This document shows, in pieces, positions 1 through 6,954 of a stretch of 7,300 bases of DNA. The notes beneath the pieces are model-generated. The model ran no database searches. It was not told the origin of the DNA and was given only the letters and a program-made list of their open reading frames with translations. The DNA is from Dehalococcoidia bacterium (GTDB lineage: Bacteria > Chloroflexota > Dehalococcoidia > GIF9 > AB-539-J10): contig JAUWOB010000046.1 in assembly GCA_030612345.1 (NCBI GenBank), positions 1-7,300 of the forward strand, in the 5' to 3' direction. Position 1 is the stretch's first letter. The number at the start of each line of letters is the position of its first letter. The translations under genes and the position numbers were made by a program.

Positions 1-834
1 CTGCTGGCTGACGTTGTGACCACCGTCAGCCCCACCTATGCATCGGAGATACTGACACCGCAATATGGTGAGGGCCTGGAACGATTACTAAGCTATCGAC
101 GCAATGATCTTTGCGGCATAGTCAATGGCATAGACTATGATGAGTATAACCCGGCTACCGACCCCCATCTGGCCAGGAACTATGATTCCACCGCGTTAGA
201 AGGAAGGGCTGAAAACAAACTCGCCTTGCAGAGAAGGAGCGGCCTGCCGCAAGACCCTGAGATCGCTTTGTTCGGCATGGTATCCCGTCTTGAGGAGCAA
301 AAGGGCATTGACCTGCTGCTCCAGGCCATAGACTCATTTACCGATGAAACAAGAGCACAACTGGTTATCCTCGGCCAGGGAAGGGAGCACTACCATAGAT
401 TGCTCGCCGAGGCAGCGCTGAAGTACCCCCACCGCCTCTCGGCGTTCATCACTTATGATGAACGATTGGCCCGTCTTATCTACGCCGGCTCCGACATATT
501 CCTTATGCCTTCACGTTTTGAGCCCTGTGGATTGGGGCAGCTGATCGCAATGCGCTATGGCGCCGTTCCTGTGGTCAGGCGCACCGGGGGCCTGGCTGAC
601 ACAGTGCAGGATATAGCTGAAGGAAACGGAAATGGCTTCGTATTTCAGAACTACACTCTCCGGGAAATGCTGGAGGCGATAAGAAGGGCCGAGGAGAGCT
701 TCTATCACCGGACTGAATGGCAAGACCTGATGAGACGCAATATGGAGATGGATTTCTCATGGAAAGCTTCGGCCAGAAGATATGAAGAAGTCTACCTGCG
801 CGCAAGCAATGAATCTCAGACTTACGGGTCATGA
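1..834 (+). CDS. glgA: Glycogen synthase (GT5), C-terminal part; 5' end outside window
   Basis: Cytoplasmic glycogen/starch synthase, which transfers glucose from ADP-glucose (or UDP-glucose) to the non-reducing end of an alpha-1,4-glucan. The frame is open from base 1 and reads LLADVVTTVSPTYASEI, a conserved interior stretch of GlgA. The GTG at 16 is therefore an internal valine and not the start. About 277 residues are present; the family is usually about 480, so roughly the first 200 are missing. Visible motifs are GIVNGIDYDEYNP near base 115, then SRLEEQKG (283-306) with the Arg and Lys that bind the donor phosphates in the family. Next is SRFEPCGLGQL (511-543), with the conserved catalytic-site Glu at 520-522, and RTGGLADTV. 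These make up the C-terminal GT-B Rossmann domain. E. coli GlgA has GLTQ where this protein has GLGQ, a variant seen in other GT5 enzymes. The end (FSWKASARRYEEVY) is typical, so the 3' end is intact. It may be transcribed separately from the genes after the 264-bp spacer. Donor preference cannot be told from this fragment. Confidence 0.94.
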   Translation: MLADVVTTVSPTYASEILTPQYGEGLERLLSYRRNDLCGIVNGIDYDEYNPATDPHLARNYDSTALEGRAENKLALQRRSGLPQDPEIALFGMVSRLEEQKGIDLLLQAIDSFTDETRAQLVILGQGREHYHRLLAEAALKYPHRLSAFITYDERLARLIYAGSDIFLMPSRFEPCGLGQLIAMRYGAVPVVRRTGGLADTVQDIAEGNGNGFVFQNYTLREMLEAIRRAEESFYHRTEWQDLMRRNMEMDFSWKASARRYEEVYLRASNESQTYGS

Positions 835-848
835 CCATCAGCCCGTAA
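822..848 (+). terminator. Inverted repeat spanning the glgA stop codon; possible weak terminator
   Basis: TTACGGG (822-828) pairs with CCCGTAA (842-848), a perfect 7-bp stem that a T-G pair (829/841) can extend, enclosing the TGA stop codon. No T-tract follows, so it is not a classical intrinsic terminator. It could mark or protect the glgA mRNA 3' end, or be a chance repeat. Confidence 0.25.
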
Positions 849-863
849 TCATCGTCCTCGGTT

Positions 864-906
864 TGGCACGAGCTTGCCAGCAAGGCCCTCCTTCCGGCTT
901 CGCCGG
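864..906. repeat. Cluster of short inverted repeats
   Basis: TGGCA (864-868) pairs with TGCCA (875-879). An overlapping alternative pairs CTTGC (873-877) with GCAAG (880-884). Then CCGGC (894-898) pairs with GCCGG (902-906) around a TTC loop. The dense pairing suggests a structured RNA 3' region after glgA, or a REP-like intergenic element. Neither is proven, and no second copy occurs in the window. Confidence 0.35.
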
Positions 907-958
907 CACCATAACTGGACGCTGAACGCCTGAAGCCAGCCATCTTCACACATGTTGT

Positions 959-987
959 TTGACAGAGGCACACGGATGAGGCACAAT
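959..987 (+). promoter_or_regulatory. Candidate sigma70-type promoter for the regulator-treS-glgB genes
   Basis: A perfect -35 hexamer TTGACA (959-964) is followed after exactly 17 bp by CACAAT (982-987), which matches 4 of 6 bases of the -10 consensus including the important A at position 2 and T at position 6. Transcription would start near 994 and leave a leader of about 105 nt before the regulator ATG at 1099. Its place in a gene-free spacer just upstream of a tightly packed gene set supports the call. No operator could be identified with confidence. Confidence 0.42.
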
Positions 988-1098
988 TGTTCTTCACCAT
1001 AGATAGGAGCTCGGTTGATTACAGAGGTAGGCCATCGTGCTCCTGAACCTGATGGGCAGAAGATGAGAGGATGGGCCGAGAGCCAAGCTAACTGAAGA

Positions 1099-1464
1099 AT
1101 GAGTGCCAAATCAATAGTTCTGGTAGTGGACAGTAACCGCAGTAACCTGGAGCTTCTGTCGCAGCAACTGGAACAAGCAGGTTACGAAACGCTTGTGGCT
1201 GCCAGCCTGGAGGAGTTTGACCAGGCTATTCGTGGTAAGGAGAAAATCGCCCTTTCGCTGATAGACATCTCCGGGTTCGATCGGCATATCTGGGAGCGCT
1301 GTGAACAGCTGAGCAAGCTCAAGACGCCTTGCATAGTGATTTCGCCCCAGCGCAGCCCTGCTGTACAACGGGAGAGCATGAAACACGGGGCCAGCGGACT
1401 GCTGGTCAAACCGCTTGACTTCAAGGACTTGCTGGAGCATATACATACAGCGCTTGGCGACTAA
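1099..1464 (+). CDS. Single-domain response regulator (CheY-like receiver), divergent
   Basis: This 121-residue protein is a receiver domain with no output domain. The fold is visible as SIVLVVDSN (strand 1), LSLID (strand 3) and CIVISPQ (strand 4), then GASGLLVKPLDFKDLLEHI (strand 5 and helix 5). The presumed phospho-acceptor is Asp56; Ser82 sits at the Thr/Ser switch position and Lys104 is the invariant Lys before Pro105. The acidic pair that normally binds Mg2+ after strand 1 is reduced to Asp11-Ser12, and the usual MPxxDG turn after the acceptor is replaced by ISGFDRH, so phosphorylation may be weak or absent. It could act by protein-protein contact. It has a poor ribosome-binding site: GAAG lies only 1 nt ahead of the ATG. 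The stop codon is 3 nt before the treS start, which implies translational coupling and a role tied to the trehalose/glucan enzymes. No partner histidine kinase is in the window. Domain assignment is firm; function is unknown. Confidence 0.86.
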   Translation: MSAKSIVLVVDSNRSNLELLSQQLEQAGYETLVAASLEEFDQAIRGKEKIALSLIDISGFDRHIWERCEQLSKLKTPCIVISPQRSPAVQRESMKHGASGLLVKPLDFKDLLEHIHTALGD

Positions 1465-1467
1465 GCA

Positions 1468-4400
1468 ATGAAGGAACGCGGCCATACGAGACCATCGCCG
1501 TTCAGTGATGATCCTCTTTGGTACAAGGACGCTATAGTCTATGAGCTTCACCTTCGCGCCTTCTCGGACAGCCAGGGTGACGGTGTGGGCGACTTCCCGG
1601 GGCTCACAGAGAAGCTCGATTACCTCGAAGATCTAGGGGTTACCACCCTCTGGCTGCTTCCCTTTTATCCTTCACCCCTGAAGGATGATGGCTATGATAT
1701 CTCCGACTACACCAGCATCCAGCCCGTGTACGGGAGCATGCACGATTTCAGGACTTTCGTAGATGAAGCCCACCGGCGCGGTCTCCGTGTCATTACAGAG
1801 CTTGTCCTCAACCACACTTCTGACCAGCACCCCTGGTTCCAGCGAGCCCGACGGGCAGCAGCGGGAAGTCGCTGGCGTGACTTTTACGTCTGGAGTGACA
1901 CGCCGGAACGCTACCAGGAGGCCCGCATCATTTTCAGAGATTCCGAATACTCTAACTGGACATGGGACCACGTAGCCCGGGCATATTACTGGCACCGCTT
2001 CTATGCACACCAGCCTGACCTGAACTATGACAACCCGACTGTTAGGCGAGCCATATTCAGGACCATAGATTTCTGGCTGAGGTTGGGAGTTGACGGACTG
2101 CGAGCTGATGCCGTGCCTTATCTCTACGAGCGGGAGGGCACTAATTGCGAAAACTTGCCTGAAACACATGCGTTCTTGAAGGAGCTGCGCAGCCACGTTG
2201 ATGCGAATTTTAAGAACCGTATGCTTCTGGCAGAAGCTAACCAATGGCCTGAGGATGCGGCCGCCTATTTCGGCAACGGCGATGAGTTCCATATGGCTTT
2301 TCATTTTCCGCTTATGCCCCGTATGTTTATGGCTATCCGTATGGAGGACCACTTCCCCCTCATTGATATCATCCGGGAGACGCCGGCAATTCCGGAGACC
2401 TGTCAGTGGGCCGTTTTTCTGCGCAACCACGATGAGTTAACCCTTGAGATGGTTACGGATGAAGAGCGGGATTACATGTACCGGATGTACGCTAGCGATC
2501 CTGCTGCCCGGCTCAATCTCGGCATCTGCCGACGCTTAGCTCCCCTCCTGAATAATGACCGTAAGAAGATAGAACTGATGAACGGCTTGCTCTTTTCCCT
2601 GCCCGGAACGCCGGTCATTTACTACGGTGACGAAATCGGCATGGGGGACAACTTCTATCTCGGGGACCGCAATGGGGTGCGTACGCCGATGCAATGGAGC
2701 CCTGATCGGAACGCAGGGTTCTCTCACGCCAATCCCCAGAAGCTTTACCTCCCACCGATTATCGATCCTGAGTATCTCTATGAGTCCATTAATGTAGAAA
2801 ACCAGCGCAACAATCCTCATTCTCTGCTCTGGTGGATGAGGCACACTATTGCCCTCAGGAAGCGGTTTAAGGCTTTTGGGCGAGGAAGCCTCGAGTTTCT
2901 TCAACCCAGGAACCGCAAAGTCCTGGCTTTCCTTCGCCGCTACAAAGACGAGACCATCCTGGTTGTGGCCAACCTTTCCCATGCCGCCCAGCAAGTTCAG
3001 CTCGACCTTGCCGAATTCCAGGGAAGGGTGCCGGTTGAGCTCTTCGGACGGGCGGAGTTCGCGCCCATTGGCGACGGCAAATACTACTTTACCCTCGGCC
3101 CGCATGCTTTCTACTGGTTTTCACTGGAATCGGAACGCGTGGAGAGGCTTCGCTTTCGCGCCCTGTCTCCAGAAGCCGTGATCGCCCTTCCCACTCTGGC
3201 TGAGACAGAGGCAACGCTCTTTAGAAAAGAGAATTGGTTTGTCCTGGAAGCCGTTCTGCTGGATTACATAAGGGGCCGCCAGTGGTTCCGCGGGCAAACG
3301 CGCGAGTCGTGGGCGCTGCAGATTCTGGATATCATACCTGTGAATTCCCCGAAGTTTACTGCCAACCTTGTCTTCATTGACGTGGTATATACTCAGGGTG
3401 ACCCGGAGACCTATATCCTCCCCCTCACCAGCACCCCTGCCGACCGGGCAGAAGAGATTATAGCTGAGTATCCTCATGCTGTTATCGCCCGCCTGAAACC
3501 TAGAGGGAAGGACGGCGACAAAGAGAGCTTACTCATTGATGCCCTGGTAGACAAGGACTTCTGCACATTCCTGACAAAAGCCATCGGCCGACGCCGTAGC
3601 TTCAAGGGCAGGACTGGCGAAGTCATAGCCTCCCGCACACGGGTCTTCCGCAGTCTCCAGGGAGGGACTGAAGTCTCGCTGGAACCTGTTCCCGTTAAGG
3701 CAGAGCAGATCAACACATCTGTGGTCTACGGAGATCGCCTGATCCTCAAGCTATTTCGGCGCATTGAGGAGGGAGTTAACCCTGAACTGGAAATCGGCCG
3801 GTTTCTCACCGAACGGACTTCCTTCGCCCATGTTTCACGGGTGGCCGGCGCCCTTGAGTACCAGCGCAGAAAGGGCAAGACAACGACCCTAGCCATCCTG
3901 CAGAGCTTTGTACCGAATGAAGGAGATGCCTGGCAGTACACGCTGGATACTCTGAATCGCTATTTCCAGTATGTTCTGGCACACCCTACAGTGCAAGTGC
4001 CGCCGATTTCCCAGAAACACCTGTTGGCCTTACTCAAAGAGCCAACCGCTCTAGCCCAGGAGACTATCGGACCCTATCTGCTCTCAGCACAGCTTCTGGG
4101 AAGCCGCACTGCTGAACTCCATGTGGCGCTGGCCTCGGCACGAAACGATCCGGACTTTGCCCCGGAGCCATTCTCTCTCATTTATCAGAAATCGCTTTCT
4201 CATGCCATGAGGAGCTTTGCTACCCAGACACTGCAGATGTTGCGAGAGCGGTCAAAAGAGCTCCCTGAGGAGCTCCGGCAAAACGCTCAACAGATACTGG
4301 ACTCCGAAGAAAGCATCATGAGAAGGTTTCGCTTGATTCGCAATCGAAAGATGTCGGCGACGCGAATACGTTGCCACGGGGACTACCATCTAGGTCAGGT

Positions 4401-4878
4401 GCTCTATACCGGAAAGGATTTCGTCATAATTGATTTTGAGGGCGAACCTGCACGCTCCTTGAGCGAGCGCCGAATCAAGCGGTCACCTCTGTCAGATGTT
4501 GCCGGCATGATACGTTCTTTCCATTATGCGGCCCACAGCGCCTTGCTTCACCAATCCTCACTGGCACTCAAGCCGGAGGACCTACCCGCGTTGGAACACT
4601 GGGCACAATTCTGGTACGTCTGGGTATCATCGTCTTTCCTTATGTCCTATCTCAACGGCGTTGAGCAGGCCCGGCTGCTTCCTGATGACCCTGAACAACT
4701 GAGGATTCTCCTAGATGCCTATCTCTTAGAAAAGGCCATCTATGAAATCGGCTATGAGCTCGATAATCGTCCCGACTGGTTGAAGGTGCCTCTTCAGGGC
4801 ATATTACAATTGATAGGGATGGAGACTGAGCAACGCATGCTGGAGATATTCCTCGGGAGGCCGAAGCAATCGCTGTAA
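1468..4878 (+). CDS. treS: Fused trehalose synthase (maltose alpha-D-glucosyltransferase) / maltokinase
   Basis: Bifunctional cytoplasmic enzyme of 1136 residues, the usual size for TreS-Mak fusions. The N-terminal GH13 half (about residues 15-470, plus a beta domain to about 555) interconverts trehalose and maltose. It shows LVLNHTSDQHPWF (112-124), GLRADAVPYL with nucleophile Asp214, LLAEANQW with acid/base Glu256, and FLRNHDE with Asp322. The signature YEREGTNCENLPETH and the IYYGDEIGMGDN loop mark TreS rather than a plain amylase. From about residue 570 comes the maltokinase: an N-terminal cap, then RLILKLFRR with the likely ATP-binding Lys761, the catalytic loop HGDYHLGQ with Asp972, and DFEGEP with metal-binding Asp989. 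It phosphorylates maltose to maltose 1-phosphate with ATP. All catalytic residues are intact in both halves and there is no frameshift. The ATG lies 3 nt after the regulator stop codon and has no clear Shine-Dalgarno sequence, so translation is probably coupled. No other start lies before the conserved DPLWYKDAIVYELH segment. Maltose 1-phosphate normally feeds GlgE, which is not seen here. Confidence 0.97.
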   Translation: MKERGHTRPSPFSDDPLWYKDAIVYELHLRAFSDSQGDGVGDFPGLTEKLDYLEDLGVTTLWLLPFYPSPLKDDGYDISDYTSIQPVYGSMHDFRTFVDEAHRRGLRVITELVLNHTSDQHPWFQRARRAAAGSRWRDFYVWSDTPERYQEARIIFRDSEYSNWTWDHVARAYYWHRFYAHQPDLNYDNPTVRRAIFRTIDFWLRLGVDGLRADAVPYLYEREGTNCENLPETHAFLKELRSHVDANFKNRMLLAEANQWPEDAAAYFGNGDEFHMAFHFPLMPRMFMAIRMEDHFPLIDIIRETPAIPETCQWAVFLRNHDELTLEMVTDEERDYMYRMYASDPAARLNLGICRRLAPLLNNDRKKIELMNGLLFSLPGTPVIYYGDEIGMGDNFYLGDRNGVRTPMQWSPDRNAGFSHANPQKLYLPPIIDPEYLYESINVENQRNNPHSLLWWMRHTIALRKRFKAFGRGSLEFLQPRNRKVLAFLRRYKDETILVVANLSHAAQQVQLDLAEFQGRVPVELFGRAEFAPIGDGKYYFTLGPHAFYWFSLESERVERLRFRALSPEAVIALPTLAETEATLFRKENWFVLEAVLLDYIRGRQWFRGQTRESWALQILDIIPVNSPKFTANLVFIDVVYTQGDPETYILPLTSTPADRAEEIIAEYPHAVIARLKPRGKDGDKESLLIDALVDKDFCTFLTKAIGRRRSFKGRTGEVIASRTRVFRSLQGGTEVSLEPVPVKAEQINTSVVYGDRLILKLFRRIEEGVNPELEIGRFLTERTSFAHVSRVAGALEYQRRKGKTTTLAILQSFVPNEGDAWQYTLDTLNRYFQYVLAHPTVQVPPISQKHLLALLKEPTALAQETIGPYLLSAQLLGSRTAELHVALASARNDPDFAPEPFSLIYQKSLSHAMRSFATQTLQMLRERSKELPEELRQNAQQILDSEESIMRRFRLIRNRKMSATRIRCHGDYHLGQVLYTGKDFVIIDFEGEPARSLSERRIKRSPLSDVAGMIRSFHYAAHSALLHQSSLALKPEDLPALEHWAQFWYVWVSSSFLMSYLNGVEQARLLPDDPEQLRILLDAYLLEKAIYEIGYELDNRPDWLKVPLQGILQLIGMETEQRMLEIFLGRPKQSL

Positions 4879-4920
4879 CCGCCTGAGCACAACAATTCGA
4901 TTAGGAACTATCATCTGGAA

Positions 4921-6882
4921 ATGACACCTGGAAAAGGCAGAAGGAAAGTCGTGTCCTCAAAGGATAGGACAAATGCTCAGCCGGTACGTTATGACATAAG
5001 CATGCTCAGCGATGACGACCTTTTTCTCTTTAATGAAGGCGCTCACTATCGACTGTACGAAAAGCTCGGAGCCCATCCCTTAAGCGTGGACGGCGTGCAA
5101 GGAAGCTCTTTCGCCGTGTGGGCGCCTAATGCCAGGCAGGTGTCCGTGATGGGCGAGTTTAACGGCTGGAATAGGTCAAGTCATCAACTGCGTCCGAAGG
5201 GACAGTCGGGCATCTGGGAAGGATTCATCCCTGATGTGGTCAAAGGCACAGTCTACAAGTTCTGCCTCACCTGTCATCGCAACGGCTATTATGTGGAGAA
5301 AGCCGACCCCTTTGCCTTCTACGCTGAAACGCCTCCCAAAACAGCCTCAATTGCCTGGGACCTGGACTATGAGTGGGGAGACAGGGCATGGATGGAGAAA
5401 CGACGGGCTCGCAATGCTCTCGATGCTCCCATCTCTATCTACGAAGTGCATCTGGGCTCCTGGCGGCGGGTGTCAGAGGAGGCGAACCGCCACCTGAGCT
5501 ACAGAGAGCTAGCCCCAACGCTCACTCAGTACCTGAAGCAGCTGGGATTCACCCACGTGGAATTTCTCCCCGTAATGGAGCACCCGTTCTACGGCTCCTG
5601 GGGCTATCAGTCAACAGGATACTTCGCTCCGACGAGTCGTTACGGTACACCCCAGGATTTCATGCACCTCGTTGACTATTTGCATCAGCATGAGATAGGT
5701 GTAATCCTCGACTGGGTACCTTCCCATTTCCCTAACGATCAACACGGACTGGGATTTTTCGATGGAACACACCTGTACGAGCACGGTGACCCAAGACAGG
5801 GCATCCATCCCGATTGGAACAGTTTGATCTTCAACTACAGTCGCCACGAAGTGCGGAGCTTTCTTCTTAGCGGCGCACTGTTCTGGCTGGACAAGTACCA
5901 CGTCGACGGCCTGCGCGTAGACGCGGTGGCTTCCATGCTTTACCTGGACTACAGCCGTAAAGAAGGTGAGTGGATACCCAACAAGCACGGGGGACGGGAG
6001 AACCTGGAAGCTATCGCCTTTCTACGCCGCCTTAATGAAGCGGTCTATCAAGAGAACCATGGTGTGCAGACAATCGCGGAAGAATCAACGGCCTGGCCCA
6101 TGGTGTCTCGTCCCACTTATCTGGGAGGATTGGGATTTGGGATGAAGTGGGACATGGGCTGGATGCACGATACTTTGGAGTACATGTCCAAGGATCCCAT
6201 ATACCGCAAATATCACCATAACGACCTGACATTCCGCATGATATATGCCTTTTCTGAGAACTTCGTCCTGCCCTTCTCTCATGATGAAGTTGTACACGGC
6301 AAGGGCTCGCTGTTAGGCAAGATGCCGGGGGACGACTGGCAGAAGTTCGCTAATTTGAGGCTCCTTCTGGGCTACATGTATGCCCAGCCCGGTAAGAAGC
6401 TCCTGTTCATGGGAGGGGAGTTCGGCCAGTGGCGGGAATGGAGACACGACGAGAGCCTGGAGTGGCACCTGCTTGATTACCCGCCGCACTCGGGCCTCAA
6501 ACGCTGGGTCGAGGACTTAAACCGGTTGTATCGGGGACAGCCGGCTCTCTATGAATTGGACTTTGAACAAGCAGGCTTCGAATGGATTGACTGCAATGAC
6601 GTTGAGCACAGCGTGCTCAGTCTCATTCGCAAGGGGCGGTCTCGCCACGACGTCATTGCAGTCTTGTGCAATTTTACACCTGTCACCCATTTCAACTATA
6701 GGATAGGAGTGCTGCAGCCGGGATTCTGGAAAGAACTGCTCAACAGCGATGCGAGAGAATACGGAGGCAGCGGTCAAGGCAGCCTGGGCGGCGTCGAAGC
6801 GGCGCCCGTTCCCTCGCACGGGCGTCCCTATTCGCTGACCATCACCCTGCCGCCCCTGGCCATCACGTTTTTGCAGCCCTAG
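4921..6882 (+). CDS. glgB: 1,4-alpha-glucan branching enzyme (GH13)
   Basis: Cuts an alpha-1,4-glucan chain and re-attaches the piece by an alpha-1,6 bond, giving branched glycogen. Its 653 residues fall in the range of shorter GlgB forms that lack the extra first N-terminal domain of E. coli GlgB. Domains in order: a CBM48 module (about 35-150) with FAVWAPNA and GEFNGWN (78-84); the GH13 barrel with [25 protein letters not shown] and [10 protein letters not shown] (261-270); then a C-terminal beta domain ending [11 protein letters not shown]. The catalytic residues are nucleophile Asp334 in [10 protein letters not shown], acid/base Glu387 in AEEST and Asp455 in [23 protein letters not shown] is also typical. 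Its start lies 42 nt after the treS stop with no visible terminator between, so co-transcription with treS is likely. The start is uncertain: ATG 4921 has AGGA 14 nt upstream, whereas in-frame GTG 4951 has AAGGA 5 nt upstream. The ten residues in dispute are basic and lie before any conserved sequence. Confidence 0.97.
   Translation: MTPGKGRRKVVSSKDRTNAQPVRYDISMLSDDDLFLFNEGAHYRLYEKLGAHPLSVDGVQGSSFAVWAPNARQVSVMGEFNGWNRSSHQLRPKGQSGIWEGFIPDVVKGTVYKFCLTCHRNGYYVEKADPFAFYAETPPKTASIAWDLDYEWGDRAWMEKRRARNALDAPISIYEVHLGSWRRVSEEANRHLSYRELAPTLTQYLKQLGFTHVEFLPVMEHPFYGSWGYQSTGYFAPTSRYGTPQDFMHLVDYLHQHEIGVILDWVPSHFPNDQHGLGFFDGTHLYEHGDPRQGIHPDWNSLIFNYSRHEVRSFLLSGALFWLDKYHVDGLRVDAVASMLYLDYSRKEGEWIPNKHGGRENLEAIAFLRRLNEAVYQENHGVQTIAEESTAWPMVSRPTYLGGLGFGMKWDMGWMHDTLEYMSKDPIYRKYHHNDLTFRMIYAFSENFVLPFSHDEVVHGKGSLLGKMPGDDWQKFANLRLLLGYMYAQPGKKLLFMGGEFGQWREWRHDESLEWHLLDYPPHSGLKRWVEDLNRLYRGQPALYELDFEQAGFEWIDCNDVEHSVLSLIRKGRSRHDVIAVLCNFTPVTHFNYRIGVLQPGFWKELLNSDAREYGGSGQGSLGGVEAAPVPSHGRPYSLTITLPPLAITFLQP
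4939..4945 (+). promoter_or_regulatory. Ribosome-binding site candidate favouring a GTG start of glgB at 4951
   Basis: AGAAGGA lies 5 nt ahead of an in-frame GTG at 4951-4953. It is the best Shine-Dalgarno match near the glgB start and would shorten the protein by 10 residues to 643. The upstream ATG at 4921 has only a distant AGGA (4903-4906). Confidence 0.4.
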
Positions 6883-6930
6883 CACCGGGGCTCAATGGCC
6901 GTTTCTGCAGCAGGGCACTCAGAGGCAGGA

Positions 6931-6953
6931 TGTGCCAGGATTGGCCCGGCACA
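6931..6953. terminator. Hairpin between convergent glgB and pyk; possible bidirectional terminator
   Basis: TGTGCC (6931-6936) pairs perfectly with GGCACA (6948-6953). After one A-C mismatch, GG (6938-6939) can pair with CC (6945-6946), giving eight pairs around a 5-nt loop. It starts two bases after the pyk stop codon read on the - strand and lies about 50 nt after the glgB stop on the + strand. A T5 run (6963-6967) is about 10 nt beyond it on the + strand only, too far for a textbook intrinsic terminator. GGCAC at 6914-6918 could pair with GTGCC (6932-6936) as an alternative fold. Confidence 0.35.
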
Positions 6954-6954
6954 A

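Larger units (their letters stand above)
835..1098. other. Non-coding spacer between glgA and the regulator gene
   Basis: No convincing gene is seen on either strand in these 264 bp. Frames that stay open on the - strand give low-complexity, Cys/Arg/Ser-rich translations with no family motif and run into glgA or the regulator. The first half has several short inverted repeats (864-906). The second half has a sigma70-like promoter candidate (959-987) and a putative leader of about 105 nt. The leader holds a widely spaced inverted repeat, AGGAGC (1005-1010) with GCTCCT (1039-1044), and two copies of GATGGGC (1051-1057 and 1070-1076). No insertion-sequence ends or target duplications were recognised. 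Confidence 0.55.

Noticed and set aside
835..1098. Insertion sequence or transposon remnant in the spacer
   Set aside because: No transposase-like translation, no matched terminal inverted repeats at the spacer edges and no target duplication could be found.
849..1109. 86-codon open frame on the - strand across the glgA-regulator spacer
   Set aside because: Its translation has no recognisable motif or domain, it lacks a convincing ribosome-binding site, it overlaps the regulator start, and the promoter-like signal on the other strand explains the region better.
1672..2430. 252-codon open frame antisense to treS
   Set aside because: It lies wholly inside a strongly conserved GH13 coding region on the other strand and its translation resembles no known protein; it is a codon-bias shadow.
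2536..3105. 189-codon open frame antisense to treS
   Set aside because: Same reasoning: fully overlaps conserved TreS sequence, with no domain features of its own.
4258..4274. Two GAGCTC copies a few bases apart
   Set aside because: They arise from the Lys-Glu-Leu-Pro-Glu-Glu-Leu codons in the maltokinase half; no sign of an independent element.
6875..6892. AGCCC/GGGCT stem across the glgB stop codon as a terminator
   Set aside because: Only a 5-bp stem plus one wobble pair, and no T-tract after it in either direction; the T5 run nearby lies upstream of it on the + strand.
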